From Thioalkalivibrio thiocyanoxidans ARh2 (GTDB taxonomy: Bacteria > Pseudomonadota > Gammaproteobacteria > Ectothiorhodospirales > Ectothiorhodospiraceae), in the NCBI RefSeq assembly GCF_000385215.1, contig NZ_ARQK01000041.1:1-52831 (forward strand): a DNA stretch of 52,831 bases. Direction: 5' to 3'. Position numbers and translations under genes: made by a program. Shown here in pieces: positions 24,223 to 32,310 of this stretch (within the stretch, counting starts at the first letter, position 1; each line of letters begins with the position of its first letter). The notes beneath the pieces are model-generated. The model made no database searches and was not told where the DNA came from. It saw nothing but the letters and a program-made list of their open reading frames with translations.

Positions 24223-25275
24223 TCAGAAGCGGATGGGCACCCGCACGGTGGCCTGGACATCCGGGGCCGCCTCGGTCGCACCCACACCGAGCGAGAAGTT
24301 CACGCTGGTACGATCCGTCAGGCGATGCGAAATGCCCCACAGCACCGTTCCCACCTGGCGCCGCCCAAACACGGGCTCGAGCCCGCTGTCGTTTTCCACG
24401 CGGGTCCGGAACACCGTGCTGTGATCGTAGCCAAAGCTCATCGAGGTGCGATCATTGAGGCTGATGGCCATCCCCAGACTCGCCCCGATTGCATCCCCGG
24501 GATTGACCTTGCCAAACCCGTCGCCGACATCGCGCTCGATATTCCAGAGATAGCTCACATTGGCAAAGATGACCGCCGGGTCCGTCGGATAGATCATCGT
24601 GATACTCGGCTGGATACTCCAGAACCCGGAGCCCGTCGGCTGCTCCAGAAAGATCTCGCCCAGACGATTGTCATCGTCGTCCAGGATCTCGCGGCGGTCC
24701 ACGTCGAACGGGCCTTTTCCGGTCCGGCTCTTGGCCTTGAGGTTGCCGATAAAGAAAGGCCTTCCCCGATCCGCCATGTTGAATTGGTAGGACAGTCCGA
24801 ATTCGATGTCGCCCAGGCCGTCGCCGGTAGAGCCCGTCACCCGTTCCAGCGCGGTCGCCTCGAGGATGTCCCGCCGGCGTACCTGCTGCTCGCGGTAGAC
24901 ATACGGGATCTTCATCCCCACCTCCAGCCGCTCGGTCAGGCCGTAGCGAAAGCTCACGGCCGCGGTCAGCGTATCGCGTTCGGTCTCGCTGACATCAATC
25001 AGCCCGATGGCCAGGGCCGGGACAATGGTGAAACCCTCGATCGATACGTCCAGCGAACTGCTGTGGACATACGACAAAGAGGGTTCCACCACCCACTGCC
25101 CCTGCGGCGTGAGCACGCCACGCTCCTCGAACACTGTGACTTCGGGACCCGTGTCGACCGGGGCATCTCCGACCTGTTCCCTCTCCTCCTGGGCCAGGGC
25201 GACCCCGGCCAAACCACAGCAAAGTGGCACAATCCCCAACACGCCCCATCTGATCCGTCGCTTGTCCACCATCAT
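24223..25275 (-). CDS. Outer-membrane beta-barrel, FapF-like transporter
   Basis: 350 residues with a signal peptide (~1-28, ending VALA). RGVLTPQGQWVVEPSLSYVH opens a chain of alternating amphipathic strands: FRYGLTERLEVGMKIPYVYR, WSIQPSITMIYPTDPAVIFA, SMSFGYDHSTVF. It ends in VRVPIRF, with the terminal Phe typical of BAM-inserted barrels. This pattern matches FapF-type transporters, which export amyloid subunits. FapF has an N-terminal coiled-coil plug; here the region before the barrel is only ~25 residues, so it would be a trimmed version. It is convergent with the secreted-protein genes and 62 nt downstream of the sigma-54 activator. Confidence 0.72.
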   Translation of the reverse strand: MMVDKRRIRWGVLGIVPLCCGLAGVALAQEEREQVGDAPVDTGPEVTVFEERGVLTPQGQWVVEPSLSYVHSSSLDVSIEGFTIVPALAIGLIDVSETERDTLTAAVSFRYGLTERLEVGMKIPYVYREQQVRRRDILEATALERVTGSTGDGLGDIEFGLSYQFNMADRGRPFFIGNLKAKSRTGKGPFDVDRREILDDDDNRLGEIFLEQPTGSGFWSIQPSITMIYPTDPAVIFANVSYLWNIERDVGDGFGKVNPGDAIGASLGMAISLNDRTSMSFGYDHSTVFRTRVENDSGLEPVFGRRQVGTVLWGISHRLTDRTSVNFSLGVGATEAAPDVQATVRVPIRF

Positions 25276-25337
25276 TCTCCATGGCCCCCAGGGGCCGACC
25301 CGTTACTCAAGGGCCACACACTGCGCCGCTGCAACCT

Positions 25338-26795
25338 TCAGGGCTCGTCGGAACGCAACCCGTGTTTGTTCAGCAGGCGGTAGAGCGTCATCCGGCCCAC
25401 CCCTAACTGGCGCGCGGCCCGCGAGACGTTGTTGTCGCACTGGCTGAGCGCCTTGATGACCAATTCGCGCTCGGCGTTCCAGCGCGCTTCGGCCAGCGTT
25501 TGTGGCTTCTCGGCACTGGCCGGCACGGTCAGTCCAAGGTCCTCCGGTCGAATCAGTCGCCCTTCGGCCATCGTGACCGCGCGTTGCACACGATTGACCA
25601 GTTCGCGCACATTGCCGGGCCATTTGTAGTCGTACATGGTCCGCCATGCGGCCTGCGTAAAACCGCGCAAGCGCGGGTTCTGGCTGCGAAACTGTTCGAA
25701 GTAGAAGCGTGCGAGTTCTTTCAGATCCGTACCCCGCTCGCGCAATGGCGGCACATCGAGCTGGATCACGTTCAGGCGGTAATAGAGGTCCTCGCGAAAG
25801 CGCCCGCTCTCGACTGCCTCGTCCAGCGCGATGTGGGTCGCGGCGAGTACACGCACATCCAGTTTGATGGGTTGCAACCCACCCAGCCGCACCAGTGTTC
25901 CTTCCTGCAGGAAGCGCAGCAGGTTGACCTGAAGGTCCAGGCTCAAATCCCCGATTTCGTCCAGCAGCAGGGTCCCGCCGTGGGCCAGCTCGAACTGGCC
26001 GATCTTGCGCCGGCCCGCCCCGGTGAACGCCCCCGCTTCGTGGCCGAACAGTTCCGACTGGATCAGTTGCGCGGGCAAGGCCCCGCAGTTCACGGCGACG
26101 AACGGCCCATTGGCGCGACGCGAGTGGCGGTGTACCGCCAGTGCCGCAAGTTCCTTGCCCGTGCCGCTTTCGCCCTGAAAGAGCACCGGCGCCTCGGAGC
26201 CTGCCACCCGCTGGATCTGACGCCCCAACGCCTGCATCACTGGGCTGTGCCCGATAATCGGAATGGCGTCATCCAGGCTGGCGCCGGGCTCCTGCCACGC
26301 GGGCCGCGCCTCCAGCGCCGCCATACCGCACGCCCGACCCAGGGTAATCTCCAGACGCGCCCGGTCCAGCGGCAGGCTATGAAAGTCATAACAACACTCG
26401 CGGACCAGTTCGCGCACGTCGCCGCGCGGCAACGCCTCCGGGGCGATCAGCGCAATCCACTTAACGTGCTGGTGGTTGTGGACAAATTCGACAACCCAGG
26501 ACGGCACCGGACAGCCGAGGTCCAGCAGCCCGACCCGGATCTCCCTTGGCACCTTTTCGCCCGGACCGACGGGTCCGCGAATCTGCCTGAACGTCCAGGC
26601 GTCAGAGAGCTGCGGCAGCGACTCTCGCGCTCGCCCGCCTGCATCCAGCCATGCAACCTCGCGCACCATTGCGGTCGCACAAGCGTGTTGCACTGCATAA
26701 CGCGCTCCGTCTGAATCCCCCTGGGGCGAGAAACCTCCGCCATCCACCGAACGCAAAAAGGACCCGTTCAACCTTCGCGATCCGGCCATACTCAT
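25338..26795 (-). CDS. Sigma-54-dependent activator, VpsR-like
   Basis: 485 residues. The N-terminal ~160 look like a degenerate receiver domain without clear phospho-acceptor geometry (VGLLDLGCPVPSWVVEF). The AAA+ domain (~180-420) has Walker A GESGTGKE at 208-215, the sigma-54-contacting GAFTGA at 255-260, Walker B LLLDEIGD and FREDLYYRLNV near the arginine finger. A Fis-type HTH (VSRAARQLGVGRMTLYRLL) ends the protein. VpsR, the biofilm activator of Vibrio, has a similar layout and responds to c-di-GMP but works with sigma-70. Retention of GAFTGA here fits the sigma-54 promoter at 21629. It probably controls the Fap-like genes and may be co-transcribed with the barrel gene. Confidence 0.88.
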   Translation of the reverse strand: MSMAGSRRLNGSFLRSVDGGGFSPQGDSDGARYAVQHACATAMVREVAWLDAGGRARESLPQLSDAWTFRQIRGPVGPGEKVPREIRVGLLDLGCPVPSWVVEFVHNHQHVKWIALIAPEALPRGDVRELVRECCYDFHSLPLDRARLEITLGRACGMAALEARPAWQEPGASLDDAIPIIGHSPVMQALGRQIQRVAGSEAPVLFQGESGTGKELAALAVHRHSRRANGPFVAVNCGALPAQLIQSELFGHEAGAFTGAGRRKIGQFELAHGGTLLLDEIGDLSLDLQVNLLRFLQEGTLVRLGGLQPIKLDVRVLAATHIALDEAVESGRFREDLYYRLNVIQLDVPPLRERGTDLKELARFYFEQFRSQNPRLRGFTQAAWRTMYDYKWPGNVRELVNRVQRAVTMAEGRLIRPEDLGLTVPASAEKPQTLAEARWNAERELVIKALSQCDNNVSRAARQLGVGRMTLYRLLNKHGLRSDEP

Positions 26796-26932
26796 CCCTA
26801 TTGTTCAACGTTACCGATACGCCAATCACGATCTCGCGTTTCACGACGAAGGCAACCCGCACCGTGTACGCCGAATATTAGGGCAAAAGCACGACAACAA
26901 CCTTAAAACAAGAGAGGGAGATTACCCATCCA

Positions 26933-26992
26933 ATGGAATTACAATTTTATTTCATGCAGAGCATTAAAACTCCCAAAAGCAAAAGCTCCTAA
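26933..26992 (+). CDS. Possible 19-residue small ORF or sRNA
   Basis: ATG at 26933 is preceded by GAGGGAG (spacing ~12, long). It encodes MELQFYFMQSIKTPKSKSS, hydrophobic then basic. A terminator-like hairpin begins 8 bases after the stop. The unit (AT-rich, small, own terminator) could equally be a small regulatory RNA. No homolog was recognised. Confidence 0.2.
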   Translation: MELQFYFMQSIKTPKSKSS

Positions 26993-27000
26993 AGAAAAAG

Positions 27001-27025
27001 AAAAGGCCGCTTGAAGCGGCCTTTT
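27001..27025 (-). terminator. Rho-independent terminator
   Basis: AAAAGGCCGC/GCGGCCTTTT form a stem around TTGAA. Read on the minus strand it is followed by CTTTTTCTTT, so it best serves the gene at 27114-27503, ~90 bp upstream. It can also work on the plus strand. Confidence 0.75.
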
Positions 27026-27113
27026 CTGTGATGCATGTAACAATATCCTCGGACCTCTCAAGCCGCCTCCGGGCTTCGCCCCAGATCCGGGCACGCGCTT
27101 CTGAAGGTGATCA

Positions 27114-27503
27114 TCACCACAGCCACGTCTCGGGATGCTCGATCGCCCGGTCTTCATTATTCGCCAGCAACCCCTTGATACAACGAACCAAAAGCCAGAC
27201 GATCATGAAGAGCAGGATCAGGAAGCCAATTCCGATCGGGGTCAGAATCGCGCCAACGATGACCCCGAGCAGCCCGATCCAGAACGTACGAATCTGGTAG
27301 GTAAAATGGGTATCGCTGACCGCATCGCCATCGTTCCGCTTGATGTACGCAATGATCAAACCAGCAATCGCGGTGAGCGCAGTAAGAAAACTGACGAGAT
27401 AAAGAACGTACACCACGGTCACCATGGTGCGCTCCTTGCGCGGACCCGGCACCGGACGACTCACTTCGCTGGGTTCCATTTCCGGTCTGCTTGTCTCGGT
27501 CAC
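27114..27503 (-). CDS. DUF4870-like small membrane protein
   Basis: 129 residues starting at GTG 27503, after AGGAGGTGCGAG. A polar, Pro/Glu/Arg-rich N-terminus (~26) is followed by three TM segments: VTVVYVLYLVSFLTALTAIA, WIGLLGVIVGAILTPIGIGF and ILLFMIVWLLVRCIKGL. Polar IKRNDGDAVSDTHFTYQIRT joins the first two. The layout Y-x-L-x-[LI]-x(3)-T...H-[FY]-x-[YF]-Q-I-R-T is that of DUF4870/YtjA-like membrane proteins. Function unknown. Confidence 0.75.
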   Translation of the reverse strand: MTETSRPEMEPSEVSRPVPGPRKERTMVTVVYVLYLVSFLTALTAIAGLIIAYIKRNDGDAVSDTHFTYQIRTFWIGLLGVIVGAILTPIGIGFLILLFMIVWLLVRCIKGLLANNEDRAIEHPETWLW

Positions 27504-27596
27504 CTCGCACCTCCTGTCGGCATGGTTCGGCTCATCACGGGCCTGCTTAGCGAGACTAGCACTTTTGATACTTTCCGAGGCAGAGATGCTGTGGCC

Positions 27597-28487
27597 TCAG
27601 ACGGGACCCGCCCAGACGATCAGCGCGATGCCGAGCAGGGCAAACGCAAAGCCGGCCAGCTGCACACGTGACATGCGCTCGGCCTGAAAAAGGCGGGCCA
27701 TCAACGCGGTCGGCGCGGGCGATAACGCTCCGGCCACCGCGATGATCGACAACAGGCCCATGCGTACGGCGACGACAAAGGCCAGTGTCGCAGCCGCCTG
27801 AAACAGTCCCGCCAGCGCCAGGAGCACGAAGGTGGATCGGCTCATGCCGCGCTCGGGCCGCAGCACCAGCATGACCAGCGCCAGGGTCAGCGCCCCAACC
27901 GCGGACGTAGCGACAACAGGCCACAACGGCGAGCCAGCCTGGGCCTGGCCGAGAAACACAAACACCAGGCCAAAACAGACCCCCGCGGTCACGGCGTTGA
28001 GCAGACCCTTGACCGGGTGCTCCCCCCGCGCGAGTGCGATCAACCCGCGCACGGGCTGATCCAGCCGCCGCGGGCTCGCCTTGCGCGCCCCGCCCGAGAT
28101 CAGGCCGATGGCCACCACGATGGCGGCAATACCGACCAGGGCCAGCACCCCCGGCCGCTCACCGAGCGCCAGACCCACCCCCAGCGGCACGAGGGCGGAG
28201 ATCACCCCGGTAATCGCCGCCACCAGGCCCATCGAGCCATCGGCCAGCCCGCGATAATAGGCAAGGAGCCCCAGCGCCAGTGCCAGTCCGGAGGCACCAC
28301 CCCAGATCAGCGCCTGCGGGCCCGGGAGCCCCGCAAACGGAACAGCGATCAGCAGCAGCGCGCCCGTGGCCAGGAACTGCGAATAGCAGGCGACCACGAG
28401 CGCGGGGATGCGGCGCGAGGCCAGGCCACCAAAAAAATCTCCGGCGCCAAATCCAAGCGCCGTCAGGAGCCCGAGAAAAAAGGCCAT
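27597..28487 (-). CDS. EamA/DMT-superfamily transporter
   Basis: 296 residues, ten predicted TM helices in two EamA halves (~1-135 and ~150-296). It starts GLLTALGFGAGDFFGGLASR and ends FALLGIALIVWAGPV. The superfamily exports small metabolites such as amino acids or nucleotide-sugar-like compounds; the substrate cannot be read. The two halves are joined by a basic linker (GGARKASPRRLDQPVRG). It is 42 nt downstream of a lipoprotein gene in the same direction. Confidence 0.85.
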   Translation of the reverse strand: MAFFLGLLTALGFGAGDFFGGLASRRIPALVVACYSQFLATGALLLIAVPFAGLPGPQALIWGGASGLALALGLLAYYRGLADGSMGLVAAITGVISALVPLGVGLALGERPGVLALVGIAAIVVAIGLISGGARKASPRRLDQPVRGLIALARGEHPVKGLLNAVTAGVCFGLVFVFLGQAQAGSPLWPVVATSAVGALTLALVMLVLRPERGMSRSTFVLLALAGLFQAAATLAFVVAVRMGLLSIIAVAGALSPAPTALMARLFQAERMSRVQLAGFAFALLGIALIVWAGPV

Positions 28488-28529
28488 CAGCGACGCCGCC
28501 GCGAAACCGGCGCCCGCCGCTTCAGAGGC

Positions 28530-29045
28530 TTATTCACCTGCCTGTTCGAGCAGCTCCTTCAGCCGATCCTCGCTCGCGGCGGCGTGGATGCCGGTGACGG
28601 TTCCCTCGCCGTCCAGCAGGATCACGGTGACCTCTTCCGGAGTGTGCGGCATGAAGCCCGCGTCCTGTTCGGACTGGGTCACCGCCGTCGGGTATTCACG
28701 CGCCTGCATGCGCGGCAGCACCACGTTCTCCATCACGTGCGGCGGCATCTGGTGGATATCCGCGATGTAGATCACGCCGATCGCGTTGCGCTCTTCCTCG
28801 GTCATCTCGCCCAGCACGGCGTTGGCGATATCCGCCGGGGCCATCTCCACGGTCTTGAGGATGACGCGCGCATCGCCCGGGATCTGCAGCGGATTGCCAT
28901 GCTGGTCGTTCAGCGTGCGCTCGGGAAAGGCCTCGCCCTCGACCACTTCGTCGGCCGAGGCGTCGGCGCCCCCGTCGCAGGCCGCAAGGAACAGGGTGGA
29001 GATGGCAAATAGAGCGGCAAGCAGGAGTACGGGCAGTCGAGTCAT
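28530..29045 (-). CDS. Predicted lipoprotein, possibly thioredoxin-like
   Basis: 171 residues. A lipoprotein signal ends LAAC with Cys23 and then DGG; an Asp at +2 suggests inner-membrane retention by the E. coli rule. The mature part (PERTLNDQHGNPLQIPGDAR; VILLDGEGTVTGI) has the outline of a thioredoxin or AhpC/YtfJ-like fold but contains no Cys, so no redox activity is expected. The name is by general shape only. Confidence 0.6.
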   Translation of the reverse strand: MTRLPVLLLAALFAISTLFLAACDGGADASADEVVEGEAFPERTLNDQHGNPLQIPGDARVILKTVEMAPADIANAVLGEMTEEERNAIGVIYIADIHQMPPHVMENVVLPRMQAREYPTAVTQSEQDAGFMPHTPEEVTVILLDGEGTVTGIHAAASEDRLKELLEQAGE

Positions 29046-29171
29046 GGGGATTCCTCCGGGGCTGTGAATCAGGGCGCGCCGTGAACGGCCAGGCGCTCAC
29101 GGCAGACGCCGCCGATGGTAACGCATCCATTGCCCCAGTAGACTGCGGGACGAATTTCCCGGGTCCTCTCG

Positions 29172-30047
29172 ATGCTTCAGCCACTGATCAAACTGCTGCG
29201 TCCGCACCAGTACATCAAGAACGGGTTCGTCCTGCTGGGCGTCGTGTTCGCCCACGAGTGGGAACCGGCGATGCTGCTGGCAGCCGGGGTCGCCTTTGTC
29301 GCCTTCTGTGCGATCGCGAGTGCCGTGTATGTGCTGAACGACATCCTCGATGTGGAGGCCGACCGCCAGCATCCGGTCAAGCGCGACCGCCCCATCGCCA
29401 GCGGCACGATCCCGGTCAGCACCGCCTGGGCGATCTTCGCGACGCTGGCTGTCGTCGCGCTCGTACTGGCCGCGATGGTCAGTACCGGCGTCACGGCACT
29501 GGTGCTCGCCTACCTGGTGCTCAACGTCGCCTACTCCTGGTCGCTGAAGCACATCGTGATCCTGGATGTGTTCAGCATCTCGGCGGGCTTCATGCTGCGC
29601 ATCCTGGCCGGCACACTCGGCCTCGGGATCGAACCCTCGCAGTGGCTGTTGCTGTGTGGCCTGATGCTCACGCTGTTTCTCGGCTTCGCCAAGCGTCGCG
29701 CCGAACTGGCGGATACCGCCATCGAGCGCTCCCCGGAGCGCGAGGGCCCGCGCCGCGTACTGAATGACTACAGTGTCGGCCTGCTGGACCAGTTCATCGC
29801 GATCAGTGCGGCCTGCACGGTCCTGGCGTACGGGCTCTACACGGTCAGTGCACAGACGATCGACCTGCACGGCACGGATGGACTGATCTACACGCTGCCG
29901 TTCGTGATCTACGGCATCTTCCGCTACCTGTTTCTGCTGCACGCCCGTGGTGGCGGCAACGACACCTCGCGCGACCTGGTCACCGACCCGCACCTGCTCG
30001 CAACGGTCGCCGTCTGGCTGGGCGTTACCATCGCCGTACTCGCATGA
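29172..30047 (+). CDS. UbiA-family decaprenyl-phosphate phosphoribosyltransferase
   Basis: 291 residues, about nine TM helices. LLRPHQYIKNGFVLLGVVFA at the N-terminus and NDILDVEADRQHPVKRDRP at 56-74 are the signatures of the subfamily of mycobacterial Rv3806c: the first Asp-rich motif N-D-x2-D-x3-D followed by HPVK-R-RPIASG. That enzyme joins PRPP to polyprenyl phosphate, giving polyprenyl-phosphoryl-5-phosphoribose, the committed step to D-arabinofuranose donors. A quinone-type UbiA is less likely given the HPVK-R-RPIASG signature and the DprE1/DprE2 genes in the same operon. First gene of a six-gene operon with overlapping ends; its TGA overlaps the next ATG. Confidence 0.85.
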   Translation: MLQPLIKLLRPHQYIKNGFVLLGVVFAHEWEPAMLLAAGVAFVAFCAIASAVYVLNDILDVEADRQHPVKRDRPIASGTIPVSTAWAIFATLAVVALVLAAMVSTGVTALVLAYLVLNVAYSWSLKHIVILDVFSISAGFMLRILAGTLGLGIEPSQWLLLCGLMLTLFLGFAKRRAELADTAIERSPEREGPRRVLNDYSVGLLDQFIAISAACTVLAYGLYTVSAQTIDLHGTDGLIYTLPFVIYGIFRYLFLLHARGGGNDTSRDLVTDPHLLATVAVWLGVTIAVLA

Positions 30048-31015
30048 GTGCGGTCCTGCTGTCCGGCTGGCGCATGCGGGCCGTGATGCTATCCGTCATC
30101 GCGGCCGTTGTGCTGTATCTCGGGGTTGCGCTGTGGGCGGGGGCCGCCGAGGTCTGGCATGCCCTCGCGCTGGTGGGGATCGGGGGCCTGCTGCTGGCCC
30201 TGTCGCTCTCATTGGTGAACTACTCGCTGCGTTTCACACGCTGGCAGCTCTATCTGCGCCGGCTGGGTCACCACGTGCCCCTGCGCAGGAGCGCCCACAT
30301 CTACCTGGCGGGCTTTGCCCTGACCACCACCCCCGGAAAGGCCGGCGAGGCCCTGCGCGGCGTATTGCTGAAGCGACGCCATGTGCCCTATCCCGACAGC
30401 TTCGCGGCCTTCGTCAGCGAGCGTCTGTCCGATCTGATCGCGGTCGTGCTGCTGTCGATGCTGGGCTTCACCCTGGTGGCCCAGGGTGGCTGGCTGATCC
30501 TCGCCGGGGCCAGTGCGGTGGCGCTCGCGCTGGTCATCCTGTCGTGGCGCCGACCACTCGCACGACTGCAGACGTGGACGGACCGGCCCGGCCAGCGCCT
30601 GTGGCGGACCGTTCATCACCTGGCGACTATCCTGCTGCAGGCCCGGCGCTGCCACCGCCCCACCCTGCTGGCCGGGGCGACCATTCTGAGCGTGGTCGCC
30701 TGGAGCGCGGAGGCGCTCGCCTTCTGGTGGATCCTCAACGCAATGGGCTTCGAGGCCAGCTTCGCCTTCGCCGCATTCGTGTTCGCGCTGGCGATGCTGG
30801 CTGGCGCGCTGAGCTTCCTGCCCGGCGGGCTCGGGGGGACCGAGGCCGTGATTGTCGGCCTGTTGCTGCTGCATGACATGCCCGCGGCCGATGCGGTGGC
30901 CGCCACCATGCTGATCCGCTTCACCACACTGTGGTTCGCGGTCATCCTGGGCCTGATCGCCCTCGGCACCAACCCCGAGGCCCGCGGCCGCGAACAACCG
31001 GAGGCTACGGCGTGA
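30044..31015 (+). CDS. YbhN/UPF0104-family membrane protein
   Basis: 323 residues, about eight TM helices, of the lysylphosphatidylglycerol-synthase transmembrane (flippase-like) family. NYSLRFTRWQLYLRRLGHHV, FALTTTPGKAGEALRGVLLKRR and LSFLPGGLGGTEAVIVGLLL carry the family's conserved Arg, PGK-GE and GG-GG-E positions. There is no C-terminal synthase domain. Embedded between the polyprenyl-transferase and dprE1 genes, it may flip a polyprenyl-linked sugar across the inner membrane. That role is inferred from context. ATGA overlap upstream, GTGA overlap downstream. Confidence 0.85.
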   Translation: MSAVLLSGWRMRAVMLSVIAAVVLYLGVALWAGAAEVWHALALVGIGGLLLALSLSLVNYSLRFTRWQLYLRRLGHHVPLRRSAHIYLAGFALTTTPGKAGEALRGVLLKRRHVPYPDSFAAFVSERLSDLIAVVLLSMLGFTLVAQGGWLILAGASAVALALVILSWRRPLARLQTWTDRPGQRLWRTVHHLATILLQARRCHRPTLLAGATILSVVAWSAEALAFWWILNAMGFEASFAFAAFVFALAMLAGALSFLPGGLGGTEAVIVGLLLLHDMPAADAVAATMLIRFTTLWFAVILGLIALGTNPEARGREQPEATA

Positions 31016-32310
31016 CCACGAGCTGGAACCGCATCCCACGTGTCGCGCACGCCGCCGAGGTCTCCCTGACCCGGCGCGGCCAGCCCCTGCCCGAGGCTTC
31101 GCACCCGCTACTGGCCCACGGCCTCGGCCGCAGCTACGGCGACGTCTGCCTGAATCCCGGCGGGAGCCTGCTGCATACCCGCGACCTCGACCGCTTCATC
31201 GCCTTCGATCCCGATACGGGCCGCATCACCGCCGAGGCCGGCCTGACCCTGGACGACTTGCTGCGCTTCGCGGTCCCGCGCGGCTGGTTCGTGCCGGTGG
31301 TGCCCGGCACGCGCATGGTCACGCTCGGGGGCGCGGTGGCCAACGACGTGCACGGCAAGAACCACCACCATGCCGGCAGCTTTGGCGAGCATGTCCGCGC
31401 TCTGACCCTGCGCCGCTCGGACGGCGAGTGCCGCGAGCTGACACCAGAAACGACCCCCGACTGGTTCGCCGCGACCATCGGCGGACTTGGCCTGACCGGC
31501 CTGATCGAGACGGTCACGCTGCAGCTGATGCCCGTGCGCAGCGCCTGGATGCGCGCCTGGTCGCAGCGCTTCGACAGCCTGGACGAGTTCTGGGAGCTGG
31601 ACACCCGGGCCGAGCGCGAATGGCCCTACACCGTCGCCTGGATCGACTGCCTGAACCCGGGCCCGCGCGGCGAGATCGGGCGCGGCATCTACAGCGGGGC
31701 GCGCCACGCCACCACCGCACCACCACGCGACCGATACCGGGAGCCCCGCCGTGCGATCCCCGTCGATCCGCCGGTGTCGGTGGTGAACCGGGTGACCCTG
31801 CGGCTGTTCAACCAGCTTTACTACCGCCAGCCCGTGCACCCGACCGCACGCGTCGTCCATCACCTGCCCTGGCTCTTCCCGCTGGACGCGATCCGCCACT
31901 GGAACCGTATCTACGGGTACAAGGGCTTTTACCAGTACCAGTGCGTGCTGCCCCCGCATGCGCAAAAGGACGGCATGCAGGCGTTGCTCGATGCCGTGGC
32001 CGCCAGCGGCCAGGGCTCGTTCCTCGCCGTGCTCAAGCGCTTCGGGGACCGCGCGGGGCCGGGGATGCTGTCGTTCCCCCGACCCGGCGCGACCCTGGCG
32101 CTGGATTTCCCCGATCGCGGCAACGAGACCGAGCACCTGTTCCGGCGCCTGGACCGCATCGTGCAGGAGGCCGGCGGCGCGCTGTACCCGGCCAAGGACG
32201 CGCGCATGCCACCCGAGTTGTTCCGCGGCGGCTTTCCCCGCTGGGAGGAGTTCGCTAGCTTTGTCGACCCCGAATTCTCCTCCGGCTTCTGGCGCAGGGT
32301 AACCAAATGA
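31012..32310 (+). CDS. dprE1: Decaprenylphosphoryl-beta-D-ribose 2-oxidase (DprE1-like)
   Basis: 432 residues from GTG 31012, overlapping the preceding TGA. A FAD-binding (PCMH-type) oxidase: GLGRSYGDVCLNPGG, PVVPGTRMVTLGGAVANDVH and HGKNHHHAGSFGEHV (114-128) match DprE1. It oxidises the ribose 2'-OH of the polyprenyl-linked donor. Lys395 (PAKDAR) aligns with catalytic Lys418 of M. tuberculosis DprE1. At the site of Cys387, the residue trapped by benzothiazinones, it has Ala363 (TLALDFP). YGYKGFYQYQCVLP supplies the substrate-pocket region. With DprE2 it performs the net 2'-epimerisation of ribose to arabinose. Confidence 0.92.
   Translation: MTTSWNRIPRVAHAAEVSLTRRGQPLPEASHPLLAHGLGRSYGDVCLNPGGSLLHTRDLDRFIAFDPDTGRITAEAGLTLDDLLRFAVPRGWFVPVVPGTRMVTLGGAVANDVHGKNHHHAGSFGEHVRALTLRRSDGECRELTPETTPDWFAATIGGLGLTGLIETVTLQLMPVRSAWMRAWSQRFDSLDEFWELDTRAEREWPYTVAWIDCLNPGPRGEIGRGIYSGARHATTAPPRDRYREPRRAIPVDPPVSVVNRVTLRLFNQLYYRQPVHPTARVVHHLPWLFPLDAIRHWNRIYGYKGFYQYQCVLPPHAQKDGMQALLDAVAASGQGSFLAVLKRFGDRAGPGMLSFPRPGATLALDFPDRGNETEHLFRRLDRIVQEAGGALYPAKDARMPPELFRGGFPRWEEFASFVDPEFSSGFWRRVTK

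Larger units (their letters stand above)
26796..27113. other. AT-rich intergenic region with one terminator and a possible small ORF
   Basis: 318 bp between two minus-strand genes. Bases ~26870-27000 are markedly AT-richer than the rest of the window. The short frame at 26933-26992 and the hairpin at 27001-27025 are listed separately. The part nearest 26796 presumably holds the activator's promoter, but no clear hexamers were found. Confidence 0.45.
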
